DNA of 64,000 nucleotides from Verrucomicrobiales bacterium (GTDB taxonomy: Bacteria; Verrucomicrobiota; Verrucomicrobiia; Verrucomicrobiales; DEV007). Shown here one piece after another: positions 43,098 through 51,693 of this stretch. The position numbers and the translations under genes are program-made. Under the pieces are notes generated by a model, which did not search any database, was not told where the DNA came from, and saw only the letters and a list, made by a program, of their open reading frames with translations. Location: positions 1-64,000 of the forward strand of contig PAAG01000038.1 in the NCBI GenBank assembly GCA_002698785.1. Direction: 5' to 3'. How positions within the stretch are numbered: the first letter of the stretch is position 1; every line of letters starts with the position of its first letter.

Positions 43098-45251
43098 ATG
43101 AGCGACACAAACAAACAGAAATCCGGAGGCAAGAAGTCGAAAGTTGCGGAGTCTTTCCGCAAGAAGGGCTTCCAAATTTTTGGCCTTGGGGCGCAAGACT
43201 TCATTCGTTTTTTCTTTGGTGGTAACGCTAGTCTTGCGATCATTATCTTGATTCTGATCTGTGTCTTTCTTGCTCGTGAGGGGATTATGTTTTTCCCTGA
43301 TCACCACAAAGGGTTGAAATCTTACCGCCTTGCTGGACAGGAGTTGGTCGATTACGTGGGTGAGGAAATTGATGCCCACACCTCTCTCTACAGCGCAGCG
43401 AACGTGGCCTACTACGCAGAGGTCAATCGCACGTCACAGGAGGAAGACACGATTCTCCGCGCATACCGCTCGGTTCTTGCGAACGTCGAGAACATGACCA
43501 AAAAGACCTGGGGGCGACTCGAAGCTTGGCAGGAAGAAAAAGAGGATCTCGAAGACGAGCTTGAGGACCTGCTTGAAGACAAGGAGAAGCTCACCGAAGC
43601 GGCAGCGGCTCCGGCGGCGGCAGCGAATGACGCGAATGCCGATCAGGCTGCGGACACTAACGAATCAGAAGATTCTGCAGCCAAGCTTGCTGAAGTAAAT
43701 AAAGAGATCGCCGCTGTTGAGGCTCGTATGAAGGAACTCGATGCGGAGATAGAGCTGTTGAGTGAGAAGCTGAAAAAGGAAGTCAATGTAGCAATTGCTT
43801 CTGACGAAGCTTGGGATTTGGGAGTCGGGGCTGACCAGCCGCCCGCTGATTCAATCGATGAGATCAAGGAAGCGGTTCTCTTTGAGGCTCACCCTGACGC
43901 AGATGAGGAGCATGCTTTTATTGTTGAGGTCAAGGAGCGAAGCAAAGAGAAGAAAGCAAAGGCGGCTGAGGAGCTGACTGGTTTCAAAGACACGGTCAAA
44001 GGTATTCAAGCTGCGGTTCGCCCAATTCGTTCTTACCACAGCGACCTGAAGAAAATCGCTGTCGAGAATAAGCGGGAGATTGAGAAATTCTCAACTGCAC
44101 CCGAACGTCGAAAAGCTTTGCTTGAGGGAGCTGAAAACACCGAGGATCCCGAAGATAAGCAGGAGATGCTCGATCGGGCGAACGCCGTCGATATCACCGA
44201 GCCTGAGTATGACAAGATTAATGCGCCGATTTACGAGCGGGTTCCCGAACATGAGAAGCTTGCGGCCGATCTGAAGGCTGAAACCGAAAAGCTCTATGCT
44301 GCACTTCCTGAGGTAAGCGAACTGGAGACGAAGAGTGCCAGAGAATCGTTCGGCCGCGCTGAAGTTTATAATGAACGATTCCAAAACCGTGTCGAAGAAA
44401 ATACGGAAAAGGTCAAAGAGTGGCGTCACGATAAGAACCTCTCAATTTTTGAGTCTGCTACTGCATTCATTTTTGGAAAGAACTGGATCACGAACAGCTC
44501 CTGGCATGATTTTTACGGATTGTTGCCGCTGTTGTCTGGATCACTGCTGATTTCTATCATCGCACTTGTTGTCGCAGTTCCTTTCGCTGTGGCGGCTGCC
44601 GTCTACGTAAATCAGGTAGCTCCTTACGGTGAGCAGAACTTCGTTAAGCCGGCGATTGAGTTCATCGAGGCAATTCCGTCTGTTGTTCTTGGATTCTTTG
44701 GGATTCTCGTCTTCGGCGAAACCCTTCGGAACGTCAGTCAGGTCGAATGGCTGTCATGGGTGCCTGGTTTCCCAATGGCAGAGCGACTCACGATTCTCAA
44801 TGCCGGATTGCTTCTCGCGTTCATGGCGATCCCGACGATTTTTACCTTGGCAGAGGATGCTTTGAACAACGTCCCAGGTGCGTTGACGGAGAACTCGCTG
44901 GCGATGGGGGCATCGAAACTGCAGACTGTTTTCCGAGTCATCGTTCCGACGGCTCTTTCAGGAATTATTGCAGCAGTTCTCCTTGGATTCGGACGAATCG
45001 TGGGGGAGACGATGGTTGTTCTACTTGTTGCGGGTAACAAGATCAAGATACCGGATTTCACTGAGGGGCTCGGAGTGGTAGCGCAGCCAGCGCATACTAT
45101 GACGGGGATTATTGCCCAGGAACTCGGCGAGGTTGATGAAGGGTCGCTTCACTGGAGGGCGCTTTTCATTGTGGGTATGGTCTTGTTCTGTATTTCCCTC
45201 GCCGTAAACTTTACGGCGCAGAAAGTGCTCAAGAAGTTCCAAAAGATCTAA
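43098..45251 (+). CDS. pstC: Phosphate ABC transporter permease PstC with giant non-cytoplasmic insertion
   Basis: A 717-residue protein, more than twice the usual PstC length. A first membrane helix (about 44-65) is followed by an inserted, highly charged, helical region of about 390 residues (about 70-460). It has coiled-coil stretches such as LEDELEDLLEDKEKL and AVEARMKELDAEIELL separated by an Ala/Asp-rich linker. The standard permease core follows: WHDFYGLLPLLSGSLLISI, EFIEAIPSVVLGFFGI, EDALNNVPGALTENSLAMGASK with the ATPase-contact loop, and GFGRIVGETMVVLLVAG. ATG 43098 is chosen over the upstream 42996 as the family N-terminus begins near here. The insertion would project into the periplasm. 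Confidence 0.93.
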   Translation: MSDTNKQKSGGKKSKVAESFRKKGFQIFGLGAQDFIRFFFGGNASLAIIILILICVFLAREGIMFFPDHHKGLKSYRLAGQELVDYVGEEIDAHTSLYSAANVAYYAEVNRTSQEEDTILRAYRSVLANVENMTKKTWGRLEAWQEEKEDLEDELEDLLEDKEKLTEAAAAPAAAANDANADQAADTNESEDSAAKLAEVNKEIAAVEARMKELDAEIELLSEKLKKEVNVAIASDEAWDLGVGADQPPADSIDEIKEAVLFEAHPDADEEHAFIVEVKERSKEKKAKAAEELTGFKDTVKGIQAAVRPIRSYHSDLKKIAVENKREIEKFSTAPERRKALLEGAENTEDPEDKQEMLDRANAVDITEPEYDKINAPIYERVPEHEKLAADLKAETEKLYAALPEVSELETKSARESFGRAEVYNERFQNRVEENTEKVKEWRHDKNLSIFESATAFIFGKNWITNSSWHDFYGLLPLLSGSLLISIIALVVAVPFAVAAAVYVNQVAPYGEQNFVKPAIEFIEAIPSVVLGFFGILVFGETLRNVSQVEWLSWVPGFPMAERLTILNAGLLLAFMAIPTIFTLAEDALNNVPGALTENSLAMGASKLQTVFRVIVPTALSGIIAAVLLGFGRIVGETMVVLLVAGNKIKIPDFTEGLGVVAQPAHTMTGIIAQELGEVDEGSLHWRALFIVGMVLFCISLAVNFTAQKVLKKFQKI

Positions 45252-45290
45252 CGACGGGCGACCAAGACTTCACTTTTTACTTTTTTCACC

Positions 45291-46442
45291 ATGCACGATT
45301 TAGCCAAAGACAAGCCTGTCGAAAAGTCCCTGAATCCTTTTTCAACCAAGGATTTTGCATTGAAAAGAAGGGATGGTTTTATCCGGACTTTATTGCGTCT
45401 GGCGACCTATTTCATCCTTGCGTGTGCCGGCTTCATTTTCGCTGACATCATCATCAAAGGGGCGCCGGTCGTTTTCGAGAGTTCGTTCCCTTTTGTGAAC
45501 ACCAAGTTTTTCACTGAGAGTCCTGAGACTCTGGTCGTCTTCGATACGGCTGACGGAGAAAGTCACCAGTTGGATTTCTCGGATTACTCGCAGTTCAAGC
45601 GTGATAATCCGGACATGAAGATCATCGAGGAGCATACCCACTCTTACTCCGGAGGTGGTATCCTCGGGCCGTTGGTTGGAACGGCACTGCTCACTCTCAT
45701 ATGTATTGTGGTGGCTTTGTTTATCGGTCTGACGACTTCGATATATTTGAACGAGTATTCATCGAAGGGCAGATTTATGGACATGGTCCGCCTGGCGATC
45801 ATGAACCTGGCTGGTGTGCCTTCGATTGTGTATGGTCTATTCGGTCTGGGGCTCTTCTGCCTTGTTGCTCCTGTGATTGTCGATGCTCCGAATGATCGCG
45901 CGCTTTTCTCGTTCCCGATTCTCCCTGGTAAGTATTTGTCTTTCGAAGGGTGGGGAACCTGTATGATGGCAGGTGGCTTCACTCTGGCGGTGATGATTCT
46001 CCCAGTGATCATCGCTGCGTGTGAGGAGTCACTGAAGGCAATTCCCATGGGATTTCGGGAGGCCTCTCTTGCTCTTGGTGCTACCAAGTGGCAGACCATC
46101 TCGAAAGCAGTTCTTCCTTACGCTTTTCCAGGAATGCTTACGGCTTCAATTCTGGGTATCACACGCGTTGCGGGTGAAACGGCCCCGATCATGTTCACGG
46201 CTGCTCTCGCTCACAAGGATGTATTGCCGTGGGAAGGAGCAAACTCTCTTGGGGGATTTTTCTCTCAATCGGTTCAGGCGATGCCATATCACATTTATAC
46301 GGTGGCTGCCCGAATCCCTCAGTCGGAGTACACGAAACCGATGCAGTATGGTTCGGTGTTCGTGTTCATGATCTTGGTGATGTGCTTTGCGGCACTCTCA
46401 ATTTGGATGCGAATTCACTATCGTAAGAAGGTGAAATGGTGA
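45291..46442 (+). CDS. pstA: Phosphate ABC transporter permease PstA
   Basis: The second permease subunit of the PstSCAB importer, 383 residues with six predicted helices. Helix 1 is around 30-55 (LATYFILACAGFIFADIII), and a modest non-cytoplasmic insertion (about 57-118, with FFTESPETLVVFDTADG) precedes the conserved core. The core contains GGGILGPLVGTALLTLIC, YLNEYSSKGRFMDMVRLAIMNLAGVPSIVYGLFGL-type sequence (read in shorter pieces), EESLKAIPMGFREASLALGATKWQ with the ATPase loop, and GITRVAGETAPIMFTA. Usual PstA proteins are nearer 290 residues, so this is extended like the adjoining PstC. It lies 39 bp after pstC. Confidence 0.93.
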   Translation: MHDLAKDKPVEKSLNPFSTKDFALKRRDGFIRTLLRLATYFILACAGFIFADIIIKGAPVVFESSFPFVNTKFFTESPETLVVFDTADGESHQLDFSDYSQFKRDNPDMKIIEEHTHSYSGGGILGPLVGTALLTLICIVVALFIGLTTSIYLNEYSSKGRFMDMVRLAIMNLAGVPSIVYGLFGLGLFCLVAPVIVDAPNDRALFSFPILPGKYLSFEGWGTCMMAGGFTLAVMILPVIIAACEESLKAIPMGFREASLALGATKWQTISKAVLPYAFPGMLTASILGITRVAGETAPIMFTAALAHKDVLPWEGANSLGGFFSQSVQAMPYHIYTVAARIPQSEYTKPMQYGSVFVFMILVMCFAALSIWMRIHYRKKVKW

Positions 46443-46505
46443 TAAAAAAAGGGTCCGGTTTCTTGCCAGGGTCCCAACAAACACAAAACGACAAGTAATT
46501 TACTG

Positions 46506-47357
46506 ATGAGCACAGTTATGTCAGAACAAGAAAAGGAGACCCAAATTCCTGAAGGCACTCAATCCTCGAGTTCCTCTTCGGAAAACCAGGAGGCTTCGAA
46601 TGTCGTAATCGAGGTGGATGACGTGAATTTCGCTTATGTGAAAGGAAAAGACGTCCTCAGAAACATCTCCATGGAGGTCAATCGTGGCGAAGTCACGGCT
46701 TTCATCGGGCCCAGCGGTTGCGGAAAGTCCACGCTACTTCGCTGTTTCAACAGGATGAATGACCTCATCCCTACTGCTGCTATCACCAACGGGGAGATTC
46801 GCATCCTGGGAACGGACATTTACGACCCTAATGTGGACGTGATCGAATTACGGAAGCACGTCGGGATGGTTTTCCAGAAGTACAATCCTTTTCCAAAGAG
46901 CATCTACGAAAACGTTGCTTACGGTCTCCGGATTCAGGGTGTCGCCAAAAAATCTGTTCTCGACGACACAGTTGAGGAAAGTCTGAGGCTTGCCGGTCTC
47001 TGGGAAGAGGTGAAGGATCGCCTCGATGCGAGCGGGCTTGGTCTTTCCGGCGGTCAGCAGCAACGTCTCTGTATTGCACGGACAATTGCGGTAAAGCCCA
47101 AGATCATCCTGATGGATGAGCCTTGTTCTGCTCTCGACCCGATTTCTACGACGACTGTTGAGGAACTGATCACTCAGTTGAAGGATGATTTCACGATTGT
47201 AATCGTTACTCACAATATGCAGCAGGCGACACGTGTCTCGGATCGCACGGCATTTTTCTATCTCGGAAATCTGATCGAGATGGATGAGACGACCAAGATC
47301 TTCAATAATCCTTCGAAGAAGGAAACGGAAGACTACATCTCCGGTCGTTTCGGATAA
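46506..47357 (+). CDS. pstB: Phosphate ABC transporter ATP-binding protein PstB
   Basis: The ATPase of the PstSCAB phosphate importer, 283 residues, cytoplasmic. A flexible Ser/Glu-rich N-terminus (about 1-32) precedes [19 protein letters not shown]. Walker [14 protein letters not shown] lies near 62-74, [18 protein letters not shown] and [21 protein letters not shown] are PstB signatures, [16 protein letters not shown] is the ABC signature, Walker B is [15 protein letters not shown] and the switch His is in VTHNMQQA. No phoU gene follows; the next gene converges. Confidence 0.97.
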   Translation: MSTVMSEQEKETQIPEGTQSSSSSSENQEASNVVIEVDDVNFAYVKGKDVLRNISMEVNRGEVTAFIGPSGCGKSTLLRCFNRMNDLIPTAAITNGEIRILGTDIYDPNVDVIELRKHVGMVFQKYNPFPKSIYENVAYGLRIQGVAKKSVLDDTVEESLRLAGLWEEVKDRLDASGLGLSGGQQQRLCIARTIAVKPKIILMDEPCSALDPISTTTVEELITQLKDDFTIVIVTHNMQQATRVSDRTAFFYLGNLIEMDETTKIFNNPSKKETEDYISGRFG

Positions 47358-47371
47358 GCTCTCCTTTGTTG

Positions 47372-47398
47372 GCCGTTTCGGGAATTTCCCGAAACGGC
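47372..47398. terminator. Near-perfect inverted repeat between convergent genes
   Basis: GCCGTTTCGGGAA (47372-47384) and TTCCCGAAACGGC (47386-47398) form a 13-bp stem with a 1-base offset at the centre. It has no T run but sits between pstB and the convergent FHA-cyclase gene, so it may stabilise or end both transcripts. Confidence 0.6.
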
Positions 47399-47402
47399 AT
47401 GC

Positions 47403-48320
47403 TCAGCCGGGTTGCTCGGGAAAAGAGGTCACACCAAAGACCTCGACCCCTTGTGCCCGGCCTTTTACTTTGTGGACTCCCAGGCTGGTGGTGTGCTCCC
47501 GAGAATCTGGGAGGGCACGAGCCATTTCACCTGAGAGTAAGACGTCGTAGTTCAGGCTGCGGGTGAGAGTCTCAAGGCGGAAAGTGAGATTTACAGGATC
47601 TCCGACGAGGGTGAATTCTCCCTGGCCCATGCCGCCGTAAGCTACTTTACCGGTGTGGAGTGCAATGCCGATTTCCAGCTTCTGGGTGATTTTGTCAAAG
47701 ATATCGGGCCGATCCTGGTAGATCCGCTTGCTACTGGCGAGCAGTGCTTCTGCGGATCGGAGTGAGGCATTGAGAGTGGTTTCATCGACTTTTGTCCAGT
47801 ATGCGAGGACGCAGTCGCCGATGAATTTGTCGACTGTGCCACCAGCACTTGTGATGATGTTTTCACAGTCGGAATACCAAGTCCCGATGATTTGAGCCAA
47901 GTCGTCGGCTTCCAGCGCTTCGGAGAGTGCTGTGTATGCCTTTATGTCGCTGACGAGAATGATAACGGGGGTTGAGCGAATCAATGCGATGGTCGATCCT
48001 CCCATTTGGTCCATCGTGCCTTCCTCGATTTTCGATTCTCCCTCCTTGGTAAACTGGAATTCGTGCTCGGCGAATGTGAGAACGTCTCCGTTTCTCAACT
48101 GGCGCGCAGCGGTGACTCGAGAACCGTTTAAGTAACTTCCATTAAAGCTGCCGAGATCGAAGAGGTAATGGCCGCCATCCTGTATCCGGATCATCGCGTG
48201 GCGTCGAGAGACGCGAGGGTCGGCGACAACGATCTGGCATTCGGAACTTCTTCCGATCATGGCGACGTTCGACAGTTCGGAAGATTCTCCTGTTTCAGTG
48301 CGAATGAGATTTGCTTTCAA
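47403..48320 (-). CDS. FHA domain-containing class III adenylate/guanylate cyclase
   Basis: A 305-residue soluble signalling enzyme. The N-terminal FHA domain (about 10-95) has MIGRSSECQIVVADPRVSRR with the phosphothreonine-binding Arg/Ser pattern, and FDLGSFNGSYLNGSRV. The C-terminal cyclase domain (about 115-295) has VSDIKAYTALSE with a metal Asp, VDKFIGDCVLAYW with the second metal Asp, AYGGMGQGEFTLVGDPVNL and LTRSLNYDVLLSGE. It makes cAMP or cGMP; the base-selecting residues cannot be assigned with confidence. FHA suggests control by a Ser/Thr kinase, for which the kinase at 15.8 kb is a possible but unproven partner. Confidence 0.9.
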   Translation of the reverse strand: MKANLIRTETGESSELSNVAMIGRSSECQIVVADPRVSRRHAMIRIQDGGHYLFDLGSFNGSYLNGSRVTAARQLRNGDVLTFAEHEFQFTKEGESKIEEGTMDQMGGSTIALIRSTPVIILVSDIKAYTALSEALEADDLAQIIGTWYSDCENIITSAGGTVDKFIGDCVLAYWTKVDETTLNASLRSAEALLASSKRIYQDRPDIFDKITQKLEIGIALHTGKVAYGGMGQGEFTLVGDPVNLTFRLETLTRSLNYDVLLSGEMARALPDSREHTTSLGVHKVKGRAQGVEVFGVTSFPEQPG

Positions 48321-48351
48321 GGTCGGTGCGGAAAATGGTGCAAACTGTGAT

Positions 48352-50199
48352 TCAGGGTAGTCCTTTCACAATGGTTTCGGAATACCGGAATTCACCGGTG
48401 AGCCCGTCGTAAAACTGGAAAACCACCTGTGGGTGCGGATAAGCAAACCAGCGGTTTCCGTTCCTTTCGACAGGATTATTGAAGACATTGTTCACTCGGA
48501 CCACACAGAAATGCGGAAACGTACGATTGGCTCGGGGAATATCTTCCATCGCATAGCTGGACCAGCGAATTTCGCACTCTCGCGGGCCGTATTTGAATTT
48601 TCCGTTCACGGGTCGTCCGCCCTCGTCGACCATGGGGGCGTGGTTGATGGAGTTATGGGGGCCGCTGGCGAATTCAAATACGTTGTCGGTGATTCGAATG
48701 GCGAAGGAATTGTGGAGATCTCCGGTGAGGACGAAAACGGGTTGGTCCAACTTATCGCAGAGGTCGATCAGTTCTTCCCGTTCTTCAAGAAACACGGTCC
48801 AGGCATCATCCTTTTTGATGGTGGCCTGTTTGTCGTCACCGCCGCCGCTCCCCACATGCGGAACCATGAAGTTTACGGAGGAAACTACGAAAAGAAAATC
48901 GGCATTGCTGTTTGTGATTTCCTCTTTCAACCAATTGAACTGCTGCTTGCCAAGCATGGATGTGCCGGGTTTGTCTGGATTGTCGACATCGTGGAGATCG
49001 CGGTGAGAACGCGTGTCGAGGAGAAAGAAATCGCAGTTGGATACGGAGAATTTCCCATAGCATCGGCGCCCGATGGAATAGGCTGCGGTGCCGTCTGCTT
49101 TGGCCGGAGGGGAGATGCGAATCTCTGTTGGGCTTACTACTTCGAGGATCTCGTAGACGGCTGAATTGGGATCTCCTGATTCAGCATCTAGGGCCGCGTC
49201 TTTCACTCCATCGGTAGGTGTGCCCCAGTGCACGTGGAGATTTGCCATGGCTTCGAGATCGAGTTTGGTGAAATCGGCGTCAGGATCGGTGAGAACGTCA
49301 CTGCCTTCCTTGAATTCCCCTCTGCTGAACCAGGCGGTGTTTTTGAACTCAACGGGATTTGCCCAGGCGAGATAGTCGAACCATGCGCGAACGGCGGTGT
49401 CGCGAAACACGGCCCGGCGATTCACGTATCCGGTTTCGGCGGTGCCGTAGATGTCGTTCAGCAGTTCGTGATCGTCGGCTGTGTAAAATGAGGGGATGTG
49501 GCGATGCCATTCACTGAGGTTGCGACCGCGCTGGAGGTAGATTTTGTAATTCTCCCAGACGCCAGAAATCGCAGGGGCGATGTCGACGATGTCGGGACTC
49601 TGGTCTGGTGTGATGCCGACTTGGTGGAGCCATTCGGAGGCTTGATATTCTCTACGGTCTTCGTAGAGCCAGTCTCCGTTCAGGATGGCGAAGTGGACTT
49701 TGTCCCGCCACTCGTTGTTCAATATGTCGTAAACGGGGACGGTGGGGCCGTTGCTGTCTCCTGATCCTTTCTGGTTGTTTCCGCAGGCGAACTCGAAGCT
49801 GAAGTTGAAAAGTCCTTCCGGGTTGGATTCTGGGTTCCGGAATTGGTCGGGGTCGGGCAGTGTTCGGAAAGAACCCGAGAGTTGGTGGTCCTCGATGCGG
49901 TAGTAGTAGCGGGTATTGGGCTCAAGTCCTTCAATGGTGGTGAAACCGGTATTGTCATCCTCCAGCTTGGTCTGGATCGGGGGAGCGATTTGATCGAGTG
50001 TGTCTTCTTCCGTTCCGTAGAAGACGCGGACTTCACCAGTTTTGTCTGTGCGAGCCCAGATCGACATGGAATTAGCGGTAGGTTTCCCCAGCATTGGGCC
50101 GTGGGTGACGCGAATGGCGGTGGTTTGTTCTTCCTGCCCTAGGAGGGAGAGGCAGGGATACACGACGGAAAGAAAAAGTATCAACAAGGGGGATTTCAT
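48352..50199 (-). CDS. Secreted PhoD-like metallophosphatase
   Basis: A 615-residue exported protein, with signal peptide MKSPLLILFLSVVYPCLSLLG, then an N-terminal fibronectin-like domain (about 28-115, HGPMLGKPTANSMSIWAR). The metallophosphatase domain shows FEFACGNNQ, HFAILNGDWLYEDRREYQ with the metal-binding Asp, FYTADDHELLNDIYG, RCYGKFSVSNCDFFLLDTRSH, GKQQFNWLKEEI and PVFVLTGDLHNSFAIRI. Compared with standard PhoD an additional segment lies between the DDHE motif and FFLLDTR. It probably releases phosphate from diesters outside the cell. Proximity to pstSCAB (1 kb away) supports a role in phosphate acquisition. Confidence 0.9.
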   Translation of the reverse strand: MKSPLLILFLSVVYPCLSLLGQEEQTTAIRVTHGPMLGKPTANSMSIWARTDKTGEVRVFYGTEEDTLDQIAPPIQTKLEDDNTGFTTIEGLEPNTRYYYRIEDHQLSGSFRTLPDPDQFRNPESNPEGLFNFSFEFACGNNQKGSGDSNGPTVPVYDILNNEWRDKVHFAILNGDWLYEDRREYQASEWLHQVGITPDQSPDIVDIAPAISGVWENYKIYLQRGRNLSEWHRHIPSFYTADDHELLNDIYGTAETGYVNRRAVFRDTAVRAWFDYLAWANPVEFKNTAWFSRGEFKEGSDVLTDPDADFTKLDLEAMANLHVHWGTPTDGVKDAALDAESGDPNSAVYEILEVVSPTEIRISPPAKADGTAAYSIGRRCYGKFSVSNCDFFLLDTRSHRDLHDVDNPDKPGTSMLGKQQFNWLKEEITNSNADFLFVVSSVNFMVPHVGSGGGDDKQATIKKDDAWTVFLEEREELIDLCDKLDQPVFVLTGDLHNSFAIRITDNVFEFASGPHNSINHAPMVDEGGRPVNGKFKYGPRECEIRWSSYAMEDIPRANRTFPHFCVVRVNNVFNNPVERNGNRWFAYPHPQVVFQFYDGLTGEFRYSETIVKGLP

Positions 50200-50238
50200 G
50201 ATTGGCGGTTTGCTGGGGGTGTCTTATACCGTGTTCGG

Positions 50239-51693
50239 ATGAGCGACGCACGCCCAAACATCATTTTCATCATCACTGACCAGCAGCGCTACGATACCAT
50301 CGCGGCATTGGGGTATCCTCACATGGACACGCCAAATCTCGATAAGTTGGTAAATGAGGGAGTCTCTTTTTCCCATTGTTATATCACTGCTGCCAGTTGT
50401 GCACCAGCGCGGGCCAGTTTGTTTACGGGGCACTATCCTCACACAACAGGAATTCTGAAGAATGCGGATGAATGGACGCACAGCTGGGTGGAAAATCTCA
50501 GTGAATCCGGATATTTGAGTGTCAATGTTGGGAAGATGCACACGTGGCCGTTTACGGTTCCCTGTGGATTTCACCAGAGATATGTGGTGGAGAATAAGGA
50601 TAGATATCTGGAGGGCCGGTATTTTTTTGACGAGTGGGACAAGGCTCTTGCGGCGAGGGGATTGGTAAAACAGCAGCGGGAGCTCTATCGGGAACGTTCT
50701 GACTATCGAGAAGCTCTGGGAAGTTTCACTTGGGACCTCCCGGAAGATATGCAGTCCGATAATTTCGTCGGAGGCATGGCAAAATGGTGGATTCGTCAGT
50801 ATCCGCCGAAGCAGCCTCTCTTTTTGCAGATCGGATTCCCGGGACCACATCCTCCCTACGATCCTACACCGGATGCTCTTGCCGAGTATGCGGACCGAGA
50901 TGTGCCGATTGATCCCATCGAAGAGTCCGACCTTGAGAACCAGCCGACCGCATACAGAGAAATGCGGGTGCATAACAATGAGGTGGACCATGACTCTGTG
51001 GTACTGGATCTCGATCCTTCGGAGGAACAGAGGCTCCGCCAACGCAGGCACTATTGTGCGAATGTAAGTATGATCGACAAGCAGATCGGGGACATTTTCG
51101 ATGCTCTGGAAGAAGGCGGATATCTCGACAATTCGATCGTGATTTTCACCGGGGATCATGGGGATTGCTTGACGGATCATGGGCATTCGCAGAAGTGGAC
51201 GATGTATGAGCAAGTCGTCAGGGTGCCTTTGATCGTCTGGACAAAGGATGGACGTTTTGGAAAAGGACGATCTGTGGATGAGCTGGTTTCTCTTTTTGAT
51301 CTCGGGCCGACGATTCTGGAAATGGCAGAGTGCGAGGTGCCTGCTGATTACACGGCCGAGACATTGATGCCGGCGCTGAAGGAAGAGCGGGAATGGAAGG
51401 GGCGTAAGGCGGTTTTTGCGGAACAGCCGAGAGACGGGAATTTCACGGCTGCGGATTATCAGGTAATGGTGCGCACGGAGAAGTGGAAATTGGTCGAGAT
51501 CTACGGAGCGGATCAGGCACCGGGTGGACGGGAAGGATTGCTTTTTGATCTAGAGAACGATTCTCTGGAAAAGCAAAACCTGTGGGATGATCAGGCCCAT
51601 CGAGAGGTCCGACAGGAACTACGAGATGCGATTTTGGATTGGAGAATCGAGACAGGGCATCGAGCGTCTAAGGCCTTTGCGAAATGGCGATGA
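50239..51693 (+). CDS. Type I sulfatase
   Basis: A 484-residue sulfatase of the alkaline-phosphatase superfamily. RPNIIFIITDQQRYD (5-19) binds calcium through Asp14. The catalytic signature is CAPARASLFTG (54-64), with Cys54 to be converted to formylglycine. GKMHTWPF, HPPYDPTP, FTGDHGDCLTDHG and QKWTMYEQVVRVPL supply the remaining metal- and sulfate-binding residues. No signal peptide is seen, which is atypical for polysaccharide sulfatases, so it may act inside the cell or leave by another route. The substrate is unknown. Its stop codon overlaps the transporter gene that follows by 10 bases. Confidence 0.93.
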   Translation: MSDARPNIIFIITDQQRYDTIAALGYPHMDTPNLDKLVNEGVSFSHCYITAASCAPARASLFTGHYPHTTGILKNADEWTHSWVENLSESGYLSVNVGKMHTWPFTVPCGFHQRYVVENKDRYLEGRYFFDEWDKALAARGLVKQQRELYRERSDYREALGSFTWDLPEDMQSDNFVGGMAKWWIRQYPPKQPLFLQIGFPGPHPPYDPTPDALAEYADRDVPIDPIEESDLENQPTAYREMRVHNNEVDHDSVVLDLDPSEEQRLRQRRHYCANVSMIDKQIGDIFDALEEGGYLDNSIVIFTGDHGDCLTDHGHSQKWTMYEQVVRVPLIVWTKDGRFGKGRSVDELVSLFDLGPTILEMAECEVPADYTAETLMPALKEEREWKGRKAVFAEQPRDGNFTAADYQVMVRTEKWKLVEIYGADQAPGGREGLLFDLENDSLEKQNLWDDQAHREVRQELRDAILDWRIETGHRASKAFAKWR

